Source: Bacteroidota bacterium (lineage in GTDB: Bacteria; Bacteroidota; Bacteroidia; Bacteroidales; JAAUTT01). Taken from it: 64,000 nt of DNA. Below the pieces are notes generated by a model that was not told the DNA's origin, searched no databases, and was given only the letters and a program-made list of their open reading frames with translations. The stretch is from NCBI GenBank assembly GCA_023429135.1, contig JAEYWD010000080.1, positions 1 through 64,000 of the forward strand, read 5' to 3'. Both the position numbers and the translations under genes were made by a program. Shown here in pieces: positions 30,115 through 38,390 of the stretch; position 1 is the first letter of the stretch; every line of letters begins with the position of its first letter.

Positions 30115-30143
30115 ACAATTCACCATTAACACAGAACCAGGCA

Positions 30144-31199
30144 ATGGCAAGATCAGGATACATACTTTTTCTTGTATTTACTGTTTTAACGAATGCTTTT
30201 GGACAAACAGGCAATTCATTATGTGAAATGAAACTGGTTAGGAGCGGGTTAGTTTTTGACAATCCCCCTTTCAAGGCATGCCATGCTTCTACCATTGTTG
30301 AAACGCAGAAAGGTAAATTTCTGATCTCCTGTTTCGGGGGAACCGAAGAGAGCGCATCCGACGTGGGTATCTGGTTATCATCCTCAAAGGGCCGCAAATG
30401 GTCGGCTCCCAAAGAAATTGCTTCAAGTGATTGGGGATCGGAAAAATTTGCTTGCTGGAACCCGGTTTTGTTCAATTCGGCAGATGGGACAATTCGTCTT
30501 TTTTATAAGCAGGGAAAATCGCCCAGAGAATGGTGGGGAATGCTTGTTAATTCGTCCGACAAAGGCAAAACATGGTCGTCTCCAGTTAAACTTCCCGATG
30601 GATTTTTGGGCCCCATCAGAAGCAAACCTGTTCAGTTAACCAATGGAGATGTTCTCTGCCCCTCCAGTACCGAAAGTATGGACGATGTCTGGAGTGTTCA
30701 CATGGAGATAGCCGATGCTAAATTTTCTAAGTGGAAAAAATCTTACCCGGAAAGCGCGGAAGGTTTTGGGGTAATTCAGCCGACGGTGCTTTTCCATCCT
30801 GGAGGTAAACTACAGATGCTTTGTCGAAGCCGTCAAAACAAGATAGTACAGTCGTGGTCGGATGATAACGGAGCGCATTGGAGCAAACTGGAACCTATAA
30901 ATCTTCCTAATCCCAACTCGGGTATAGATGCAGTGACATTATCAAGCGGGTTACATGTTTTGGTTTATAATCCCCTGTTAAGCGGGAAACACTGGTCGAA
31001 TGGCCGCAACGTTCTCAAAGTCGCTGTTTCCAACGATGGTTTTAACTGGCAGGATGTTTATACGCTCGAAGACCAGCAGGAAGGAGAATTCAGCTATCCG
31101 GCAATCATCGAATCAACGGATTCTTTAGTGCATATTACCTATACACTTAATCGTGTGAATATTAAACATGTGGTTTTGAAACCAATTATTAATCATTAA
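30144..31199 (+). CDS. Sialidase-like six-bladed beta-propeller (BNR/Asp-box protein)
   Basis: This 351-residue secreted protein starts at ATG 30144 with signal MARSGYILFLVFTVLTNAFGQ. The much longer reading frame upstream only overlaps the GH92 gene. Asp-box repeats are visible: SSSKGRKWSAP, SSDKGKTWSSP, SWSDDNGAHWSKL and VAVSNDGFNWQDV. The start, CHASTIVETQKGKFLISCFGGTEE, matches the BNR_2 group that includes plant and bacterial sialidase-like proteins. The classic FRIP motif of GH33 is not obvious, so true sialidase activity is uncertain. A role on another acidic or capped sugar is possible. Confidence 0.7.
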   Translation: MARSGYILFLVFTVLTNAFGQTGNSLCEMKLVRSGLVFDNPPFKACHASTIVETQKGKFLISCFGGTEESASDVGIWLSSSKGRKWSAPKEIASSDWGSEKFACWNPVLFNSADGTIRLFYKQGKSPREWWGMLVNSSDKGKTWSSPVKLPDGFLGPIRSKPVQLTNGDVLCPSSTESMDDVWSVHMEIADAKFSKWKKSYPESAEGFGVIQPTVLFHPGGKLQMLCRSRQNKIVQSWSDDNGAHWSKLEPINLPNPNSGIDAVTLSSGLHVLVYNPLLSGKHWSNGRNVLKVAVSNDGFNWQDVYTLEDQQEGEFSYPAIIESTDSLVHITYTLNRVNIKHVVLKPIINH

Positions 31200-31200
31200 A

Positions 31201-32661
31201 ATGATGAAAATGAATAAACCATTACTTTTAACAGTTCTGTTAACCGGAGTATTTGGGATTTCCTGTTCTCAGAAAAAAGTTACTGCTCCAGCGCCGGTCC
31301 TTCCGGTTCCGTCTGCAGCACAACTGGCGTGGCACGAGATGGAAATGAATGCTTTTATTCATTTTACAACCAACACATTTACAGGTTTGGAATGGGGAAT
31401 GGGCAGCGAAAGTCCTTCGGTATTCAACCCAACGCAGACAGATGTCAATCAATGGGTTTCGGTTCTGAAGGAAACCGGAATGAAAGGCATCATTCTTACA
31501 TGCAAGCATCACGATGGTTTTTGCCTGTGGCCCAGTAAATATACAGATCATACCATAAAGAAAAGTCCCTATAAAGGCGGAAACGGAGATATTGTAAAGG
31601 AACTATCGGACGAATGCAAAAAGCAAAATATAAAATTCGGGGTTTACCTGTCGCCATGGGACCGGAATCGAGCCGATTATGGAACTTCTTCGTATATTGA
31701 ATATTACCGCAATCAGTTGAAAGAGCTTTTCAATGCTTACGGACCAGTTTTCGAAATGTGGTTCGATGGCGCCAATGGCGGAACCGGTTACTATGGTGGA
31801 ACTAATGAAAAACGTTCCATCGACGGTCGCACTTATTACGATTGGCCAAAAACACTGGATTTGGTGAGGAGCATGGAGCCAAATGTGATCTTTTTCAGCG
31901 ATGCCGGACCTGGTGTGCGGTGGTGCGGTAACGAGGAGGGCCATGTAAATACAACCAACTGGAATATGATTACGCCCGATACTTTGTATGCAGGAAAGGC
32001 AGGCATTTCCGATTTTCTGGGCACCGGTTCGGAAAATGGCACCCACTGGATTCCAGCCGAATGCGATGTGTCAATTCGTCCGGGCTGGTTTTATCACGAT
32101 CACGAAGACAGCAAAGTACGCACACCTGAAAATCTTTTCGAGCTTTATCTTTCGTCAGTTGGCAGAGGCTCATTGCTTTTACTGAATGTTCCGCCCGACA
32201 AAAGAGGTTTATTTCACGAAAATGATGTGAAATCGCTCCAGGGATTCAGGGAAATGCTGGATAAGGAATTTAAAACCAATCTGGCATTAAATGCAAAAGT
32301 TAAGGCAAACAACGTCCGGGGTAAATCAGCAACCTATGCTGCAAATATGATTACCGATGGAAAAAAGGATACTTACTGGGCTACCGACGATGAAATTCTG
32401 ACCGGAACGCTCGAAATAAACCTCAATAAAGAAGAAGTAATTAAATATGTAGTCTTACAGGAGTACATCCAGCTTGGTCAAAGGGTAAAGAAATTCACTG
32501 TTGAAATAAAACAGAACAACAATTGGGTTAAGGTTGCTGAGGGAACCACTATAGGGCATAAGAGAATTTTGAAAATCGATCCTGTAAAGTCCTCCGGAAT
32601 AAGGTTGTCTATCCTGGATTCAAGGGCATGTCCGCTATTGTCTAACATTGAAGTTTATTAA
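31201..32661 (+). CDS. GH29 alpha-L-fucosidase lipoprotein with C-terminal F5/8 (discoidin) domain
   Basis: This 486-residue retaining fucosidase begins two bases after the previous stop. The signal MMKMNKPLLLTVLLTGVFGISC has a lipobox cysteine. The barrel carries AFIHFTTNTFTGLEWGMG, TCKHHDGFCLWPS and the nucleophile D189 in EMWFDGANGG. Residues about 365-486 form a discoidin-like carbohydrate-binding domain (NMITDGKKDTYWATDDE ... RACPLLSNIEVY). It would remove alpha-linked fucose, as found on N-glycan antennae or cores. A second GH29 gene of a different subtype is at 36879. Confidence 0.9.
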   Translation: MMKMNKPLLLTVLLTGVFGISCSQKKVTAPAPVLPVPSAAQLAWHEMEMNAFIHFTTNTFTGLEWGMGSESPSVFNPTQTDVNQWVSVLKETGMKGIILTCKHHDGFCLWPSKYTDHTIKKSPYKGGNGDIVKELSDECKKQNIKFGVYLSPWDRNRADYGTSSYIEYYRNQLKELFNAYGPVFEMWFDGANGGTGYYGGTNEKRSIDGRTYYDWPKTLDLVRSMEPNVIFFSDAGPGVRWCGNEEGHVNTTNWNMITPDTLYAGKAGISDFLGTGSENGTHWIPAECDVSIRPGWFYHDHEDSKVRTPENLFELYLSSVGRGSLLLLNVPPDKRGLFHENDVKSLQGFREMLDKEFKTNLALNAKVKANNVRGKSATYAANMITDGKKDTYWATDDEILTGTLEINLNKEEVIKYVVLQEYIQLGQRVKKFTVEIKQNNNWVKVAEGTTIGHKRILKIDPVKSSGIRLSILDSRACPLLSNIEVY

Positions 32662-32663
32662 AA

Positions 32664-34526
32664 ATGAGAAATCTGGCTATAATCATCCTACTGCAAGTAT
32701 CGTTATGCTTTTCAGCAAACGGGCAAACAAAAGAAAGCACTTTTGAGATTAAAGATGGTAGTTTTAAGCTCAATGGAAATCCAGTTCAGATATATTCCGG
32801 CGAAATGCACTATGCACGTATTCCAAAAGAATATTGGAGTCATCGTTTCAGGATGATGAAAGCAATGGGATTAAACGCTGTAGCAACCTATGTATTCTGG
32901 AACTATCATAATACTGCCCCGGGGGTTTGGGACTTTAAATCGGTTAATAAGGATCTGGTTGAATATATAAAAACTGCTCAGAAGGAAGGACTCTTTGTTA
33001 TTTTACGTCCTGGACCGTATGTCTGTGCAGAGTGGGAATTCGGCGGATATCCCTGGTGGCTGTTAAATAATAAAGATCTGAAGATACGGTCCAATCAGAT
33101 ATTTCTTGATTCGTGCAAGGTCTACCTCAACAAACTTGCCGACCAGGTTCGCGACCTTCAAATTACAAAAGGAGGCCCCATCATTATGGTACAGGTCGAA
33201 AACGAATTTGGTTCTTACATGGCTCAACGTAAGGATATCCCGACAGAAGAGCATCGCAGGTATTATTTATCCGTTAAGCAAATGCTTACCGATGCGGGTT
33301 TTAATGTTCCCTTTTTCACCTCCGACGGATCGTGGCTCTTCGAAGGAGGAGCTATTCCTGGGGTATTGCCTACAGCTAATGGCGAAGACAATATCGATAA
33401 CTTAAAAAAGGTGGTTGATAAATATAACAATAACCAGGGCCCATACATGGTAGCTGAATTTTATCCCGGATGGCTCGACCATTGGGGCGAACCATTCGTG
33501 AGAATTGATAAAGAGCAAACCCTGAAACAAACGGAGAAGTATCTTCAGAATGGGGTTAATTTCAACTTTTACATGGTTCATGGCGGAACAAATTTTGGAT
33601 TTACCGCCGGAGCCAATTATAATGAAGAATTCGATATTCAGCCTGATATCACCAGCTACGATTACGATGCACCTATCAGCGAAGCAGGATGGGCAACCCC
33701 CAAATATAAGGCAATACGGGAGGTCATGAAAAAATATGTGAATTATCCGGTTCCTGAAATCCCGGAGCAGATTAAGGTCATCACCATTCCTGATATCAAA
33801 CTGAGCAAGACGGCCGACTTTTTCGACTGGAAAAATTCAATAAAACCAGTAATGAACGACACTCCTTTAACATTCGAAGAACTGGGACAAGGATATGGAT
33901 ATGTATTGTACAGCAGGCGCTTTAACCAGCCCGTGCAGGGAAAACTGAGGATAGAAGGCTTACGCGACTATGCCCTAATATTTGTAAATGGGAAAAGGGT
34001 TGGAGAACTTAACCGCATTTATAAGAACTATGAATTGGATGTAAATATCCCCTTCAATGGTCGTCTTGAAATTTTGGTTGAAAATATGGGAAGAATCAAT
34101 TATGGTGCTGAAATCCCCAATAACCACAAGGGAATTATTTCGCCTGTGAAAATTAACGATTTCGAGATTACCGGCAATTGGGAAATGTATAAAGTCCCCA
34201 TGGAAACGGTTCCACAACCCACAGCGAATGCCAAAGCCGGTGCAGCAGGATTACCATGTTTTTATTCCGGTTCGTTTGAGTTAAAAAATACCGGCGATGT
34301 TTTTCTCGATATGCAGAACTGGGGCAAAGGTATCGTCTTTGTTAACGGCCATAACCTTGGCCGCTACTGGAAAATTGGGCCTCAGCAAACCCTATACCTG
34401 CCGGGTTGCTGGTTAAAAAAAGGGATTAATCAAGTGGTGGTTTTTGAACAGCAAAACTCAGATTTACATACAGTTCTTAAAACAACATCCATTCCTATAC
34501 TTGACTACAAAAAAGGAAACGAATAA
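32664..34526 (+). CDS. GH35 beta-galactosidase
   Basis: This 620-residue secreted beta-galactosidase has signal MRNLAIIILLQVSLCFSANGQ. GH35 landmarks are IYSGEMHYARIPKEYWSHR, YVFWNYHNTAPGVWDF, the acid/base E181 in QVENEFGSY and the nucleophile E265 in MVAEFYPGWLDHWGE. The C-terminal half has the jelly-roll galactose-binding domains (GFTAGANYNEEF is followed by LRDYALIFVNGKRVG and GKGIVFVNGHNLGRYW). It would remove terminal beta-galactose, exposing GlcNAc for the GH20 encoded next. It is two bases after the GH29 stop, so the genes are cotranscribed. Confidence 0.93.
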   Translation: MRNLAIIILLQVSLCFSANGQTKESTFEIKDGSFKLNGNPVQIYSGEMHYARIPKEYWSHRFRMMKAMGLNAVATYVFWNYHNTAPGVWDFKSVNKDLVEYIKTAQKEGLFVILRPGPYVCAEWEFGGYPWWLLNNKDLKIRSNQIFLDSCKVYLNKLADQVRDLQITKGGPIIMVQVENEFGSYMAQRKDIPTEEHRRYYLSVKQMLTDAGFNVPFFTSDGSWLFEGGAIPGVLPTANGEDNIDNLKKVVDKYNNNQGPYMVAEFYPGWLDHWGEPFVRIDKEQTLKQTEKYLQNGVNFNFYMVHGGTNFGFTAGANYNEEFDIQPDITSYDYDAPISEAGWATPKYKAIREVMKKYVNYPVPEIPEQIKVITIPDIKLSKTADFFDWKNSIKPVMNDTPLTFEELGQGYGYVLYSRRFNQPVQGKLRIEGLRDYALIFVNGKRVGELNRIYKNYELDVNIPFNGRLEILVENMGRINYGAEIPNNHKGIISPVKINDFEITGNWEMYKVPMETVPQPTANAKAGAAGLPCFYSGSFELKNTGDVFLDMQNWGKGIVFVNGHNLGRYWKIGPQQTLYLPGCWLKKGINQVVVFEQQNSDLHTVLKTTSIPILDYKKGNE

Positions 34527-34553
34527 TAAAGAATTTCTCTAAAAATTTTAAAA

Positions 34554-36860
34554 ATGAATGTAAAATTAATTGGTCTGCTATGTATATGTTTGGTGGTTAT
34601 CCCATTTAAGCAGATGTGTGGCCAGAATTTGCAATATGAGATTTCCGTAATTCCCAAACCGGTTAGTGTTAAATTACTGAAAGGAACTACGAAGTTAAAT
34701 AGTAAAAGTACCATTTATTATACAGATGCTCAGCTTAAAATGACAGGCGAGCTACTACAAGTAGTTTTTAAAGGCTTCGGATTTGAAGCCCCAAATCTTG
34801 TTTTCGCAACCCAATTACCGCAAAAAAATGGAATTGTACTTACTCTTGATAAAAACATTAAAGATGACGAAGGGTACAAACTAGCATCCTCAAAAAATGT
34901 TGTGATTACCGGCAAAACGCCCAAGGGTGTATTTTATGGCGTCCAAACCCTTTATCAGTTGATGAGCGCAAACAAAATTTCGCAGGACTTCTCCATTCCA
35001 TCCGTTGATATCGACGATTATCCCCGTTTTCCGTGGAGAGGAATGCACCTCGATGTAAGCCGCCATTTCTTCGATAAAGAATTTGTCAAAAAATATATCG
35101 ATCTGCTGGCGCTTCATAAAATGAATACTTTTCACTGGCACCTGGTTGACGATCAAGGCTGGCGTATCGAAGTTAAAAAATATCCCCGTCTGACTGAAGT
35201 TGGCGCCTGGAGGGTTGATCACGAGGATTTGCCGTGGAACAACCGCCCTGCTCAAAAACCAGGGGAAAAAGCTACCTACGGAGGATTTTACACCCAGGAT
35301 GATATTAAGGAGGTGGTGGCTTATGCCGCTGAGCGGTTTATTACCATTGTACCCGAGATTGAAATGCCGGCTCACGCTACTTGTGCCGTTGCTGCTTATC
35401 CACATTTGTCGTGCAAGCAACAGCCGCTTACTGTTCCGTCAGGCGGCTTCTGGCCAATTACCGATATTTACTGTGCAGGTAACGACAGTGTCTTCACGTT
35501 TTTGCAGGATGTACTTACCGAAGTAATGGCTCTGTTTCCCGGAAAGTATATCCACGTAGGAGGCGATGAGGCTACCAAGACCAACTGGGAAACTTGTCCC
35601 AAATGTCAGGCAAGGATGAAAGCCGAAAACCTGAAGAGTGCAGGTGAGCTTCAGAATTATTTTATAAGCCGGATCGATAAATTTCTGACTTCCAAAGGGC
35701 GCACGCTCGTTGGCTGGGACGAAATTCTGGAAGGCGGCCTGGCCGAAAATGCCACGGTAATGTCGTGGCGTGGTGTTAGTGGTGGTATTCATGCAGCCCG
35801 CATGCGGCACGATGTAGTGATGACTCCTGCTTCACATTGTTATTTCGATTATTATCAGAGTAAGGACAAGGAAATTGAACCACTTGCTTTTGGCGGCTTA
35901 ATCGATTACAAAATGGTTTATTCTTACGAGCCGGTTCCGGCAGAATTAACCGCGGAAGAAGGCCACCACATTTTGGGTGCTCAGGGAAACATGTGGTCGG
36001 AGTTCATAACAACAAATAGCCACGCTGAATACATGGCTCTTCCCAGATTAACTGCTCTGTCGGAAGTTGTATGGACACCAGCCAACCTTAAAAATGAAGC
36101 CTCTTTTCTACGTCGCCTGAACGGACTTTATAATATTTATTCATCACTTGGGTATAATTATCATGTTCCGGCACCTGGAGGATTAATCGACACCATGATT
36201 TTTATAAATTCCGCCAATATTGAACTGAAAAATCCTTTTCCCTTTGGTAAGATTCTTTATACACTCGATGGTTCCGAACCCGGGCCGAAAAGTACTGTGT
36301 ACACTTCACCTGTTAAAATTAACGCTCAAACAACCGTAAAAGCTATTCTATTACTGGAAAACGGTAAAAAGAGCAGAGATAAAAAAGGCATATATGTTCT
36401 GAAGACTCCCGAAACCTCTTCTGAAGTCAATGTTTCCGAAAATGGCCTTCGTTTCAATTATTACGAAGGTGCTGTGAACTCGGTAAACCAGATAGCCTCC
36501 TTACCCCTCGTTAAAAGCGGTAAAACTTCAAAAATTGCAATTCCCGCAGAATTTACAAGCGATGTAATGGCGTTTACCTTCGACGGATGGATCAAAGTCC
36601 CTGGTACCGGGGTGTATACCTTTAAACTGATTTCGGATGACGGCAGTCAGCTTTTGATCAACAACAAACTCGTAATTAATCACGATGGCCCCCACGGGCC
36701 GGAGCCCCGCGAAGGTCAGGTTGCACTGCAGAAGGGCCTGCACAAACTGCATGTGAAATACTTTGAGGGTGGGGGCGGCGAAACTGTTCAACTTTACATC
36801 AGAGGCGAGAATATGCCTGAGCAGGAAGTGTCTCAGGAAATGCTTTTCATTGAAAAATAA
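34554..36860 (+). CDS. GH20 beta-N-acetylhexosaminidase with chitobiase C-terminal and PA14 domains
   Basis: This 768-residue secreted hexosaminidase has an N-terminal GH20b domain (about 30-155) and a catalytic barrel (about 157-500). D338-E339 in HVGGDEATKTNWETC form the substrate-assisted catalytic pair. HWHLVDDQGWRIEVKKYPRLTEVGAWR and MHLDVSRHFF are also classical. Residues about 555-610 are a CHB_HEX_C-type domain (LYTLDGSEPGPKSTVYTSPV). Residues about 645-765 are a PA14-like sugar-binding module (GWIKVPGTGVYTFKLISDDGS). It removes terminal GlcNAc or GalNAc. The PA14 domain may keep the enzyme on glycoprotein or cell-wall material. Confidence 0.93.
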   Translation: MNVKLIGLLCICLVVIPFKQMCGQNLQYEISVIPKPVSVKLLKGTTKLNSKSTIYYTDAQLKMTGELLQVVFKGFGFEAPNLVFATQLPQKNGIVLTLDKNIKDDEGYKLASSKNVVITGKTPKGVFYGVQTLYQLMSANKISQDFSIPSVDIDDYPRFPWRGMHLDVSRHFFDKEFVKKYIDLLALHKMNTFHWHLVDDQGWRIEVKKYPRLTEVGAWRVDHEDLPWNNRPAQKPGEKATYGGFYTQDDIKEVVAYAAERFITIVPEIEMPAHATCAVAAYPHLSCKQQPLTVPSGGFWPITDIYCAGNDSVFTFLQDVLTEVMALFPGKYIHVGGDEATKTNWETCPKCQARMKAENLKSAGELQNYFISRIDKFLTSKGRTLVGWDEILEGGLAENATVMSWRGVSGGIHAARMRHDVVMTPASHCYFDYYQSKDKEIEPLAFGGLIDYKMVYSYEPVPAELTAEEGHHILGAQGNMWSEFITTNSHAEYMALPRLTALSEVVWTPANLKNEASFLRRLNGLYNIYSSLGYNYHVPAPGGLIDTMIFINSANIELKNPFPFGKILYTLDGSEPGPKSTVYTSPVKINAQTTVKAILLLENGKKSRDKKGIYVLKTPETSSEVNVSENGLRFNYYEGAVNSVNQIASLPLVKSGKTSKIAIPAEFTSDVMAFTFDGWIKVPGTGVYTFKLISDDGSQLLINNKLVINHDGPHGPEPREGQVALQKGLHKLHVKYFEGGGGETVQLYIRGENMPEQEVSQEMLFIEK

Positions 36861-36878
36861 ACTTTTAAAAACTTATAT

Positions 36879-38387
36879 ATGCGTGGATTAAAGACAATAT
36901 TCAGTACACTTTTTCTCGTGGCAAGCCTTTCATCTTTCGCTCAGGAGGAACTGGACCGCTATGTACCGGATCCCGATCCGGCAATTCAGAAACGTATTAC
37001 CGAGTGGCAGGATATCAAATTTGGCCTGCTGATGCATTGGGGCCCCTACAGTCAGTGGGGAATTGTGGAATCGTGGTCCATTTGCCCCGAAGATGAAGGC
37101 TGGTGCGTTCCCGACACGGTGAAAGATTATTTTGCCTATAAAAAGCAATACGAAAATCTACAGAAGACTTTCAATCCCGTAAAATTCGACCCGCAACGCT
37201 GGGCCAAAGCCGCTAAGGATGCAGGTATGAAATATGTTGTTTTCACCACCAAGCACCACGATGGCTTTTGTATGTTCGACTCAAAATATACCGACTACAA
37301 GATTACAAGTCCGAAAACTCCGTTTCACACCAATCCGAAAGCCGATGTTACCAAAGAAATTTTCAGCGCGTTTCGTAACCAAGGCCTATGGATCGGAGCA
37401 TATTTCTCGAAACCCGACTGGCACAATCAAGATTACTGGTGGCCACAGTTTCCGCCATTCGACCGTAATGTGAATTACGACATCGAAAGCTATCCCGAGA
37501 AGTGGAATAAATTTGTGGATTATACCCACAACCAGGTAATGGAGCTTTGCACCAATTACGGCAAAGTTGATATTTTGTGGTTCGATGGCGGCTGGGTTCA
37601 GAAAACCGCCCCAAGCGAGGCCCTGCCAATTGTGCCCGGGTATAAGCTGGAGAAAGACCCTTCGTTTGTTGCCAAAGCTGATCAAAAGCCATACATTCCC
37701 GGATACCGTGTTACCAAACGCCAGAACCAGGATATCCGCATGGACGAGCTGGTAACCAAAGTACGCAAAGTACAGCCGCAGGTAATTGTGGTAGACCGTG
37801 CTGTTCCCGGAAAAAATCAGAATTATCTCACCCCGGAAAATCAGGTGCCTCACCATATGCTGCCCTATCCATGGGAGTCGTGCATTATCATGGGTGGTGG
37901 CTGGTCGTATTCATTCAACCCTGAATTCCGGTCGTCGCGCGATTTGATACACCTGCTCTCCGATATCGTTTCAAAGGGCGGAAATCTGCTCCTCAATATT
38001 GGTCCCGGCCCTGATGGCACCTGGTACGACGAAGCTTATGTACGATTGAGGGAAATGGGCGACTGGCTCAAAATCAATGGTGAGGCAATTTACGGAACAC
38101 GCACGGTTGCGCCTTACTTTCAGGATGATTTGCGCTTTACCCGCCAGAAAGACGGTTCGGTATATGTAATTAAATTGCTGAAGGAAAACGAAACTGCCAC
38201 CGACATCAGCTTTACAGGCTTCACTCCTTCGAAAAAAGCTAAAATTTCTATTGTTGGCGTTCCTTCATCGAACCTGAAGTGGAAAAAAGAAGGAGATGCG
38301 GTTAAAATTTCAGTGTCTGCGGCTCTTCGTTCAAAAATACCTTCCAAATATGCCTTCTGTGTTAAAATTACTGAAATAGAACAATAA
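36879..38387 (+). CDS. GH29 alpha-L-fucosidase (second)
   Basis: This 502-residue secreted GH29 enzyme has signal MRGLKTIFSTLFLVASLSSFAQ. The barrel shows FGLLMHWGPYSQWGIVESW, VVFTTKHHDGFCMFDSKYTDY, and the nucleophile D236 in VDILWFDGGWVQK. No extra binding module follows; the C-terminal beta-sandwich is at about 410-500. It differs clearly from the discoidin-bearing GH29 at 31201, so the two probably handle different fucose linkages. It is 18 bases downstream of the GH20 gene. Confidence 0.92.
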   Translation: MRGLKTIFSTLFLVASLSSFAQEELDRYVPDPDPAIQKRITEWQDIKFGLLMHWGPYSQWGIVESWSICPEDEGWCVPDTVKDYFAYKKQYENLQKTFNPVKFDPQRWAKAAKDAGMKYVVFTTKHHDGFCMFDSKYTDYKITSPKTPFHTNPKADVTKEIFSAFRNQGLWIGAYFSKPDWHNQDYWWPQFPPFDRNVNYDIESYPEKWNKFVDYTHNQVMELCTNYGKVDILWFDGGWVQKTAPSEALPIVPGYKLEKDPSFVAKADQKPYIPGYRVTKRQNQDIRMDELVTKVRKVQPQVIVVDRAVPGKNQNYLTPENQVPHHMLPYPWESCIIMGGGWSYSFNPEFRSSRDLIHLLSDIVSKGGNLLLNIGPGPDGTWYDEAYVRLREMGDWLKINGEAIYGTRTVAPYFQDDLRFTRQKDGSVYVIKLLKENETATDISFTGFTPSKKAKISIVGVPSSNLKWKKEGDAVKISVSAALRSKIPSKYAFCVKITEIEQ

Positions 38388-38390
38388 AAT

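Noticed and set aside
29952..30143. N-terminal extension of the sialidase-like protein
   Set aside because: The upstream 64 codons overlap the GH92 gene and the REP palindrome. A typical signal peptide begins at 30144.
28682..30475. A 597-residue open frame on the minus strand
   Set aside because: It lies antisense to the GH92 gene and the start of the sialidase-like gene, whose family motifs are clear. The antisense translation has no recognisable domain or composition.
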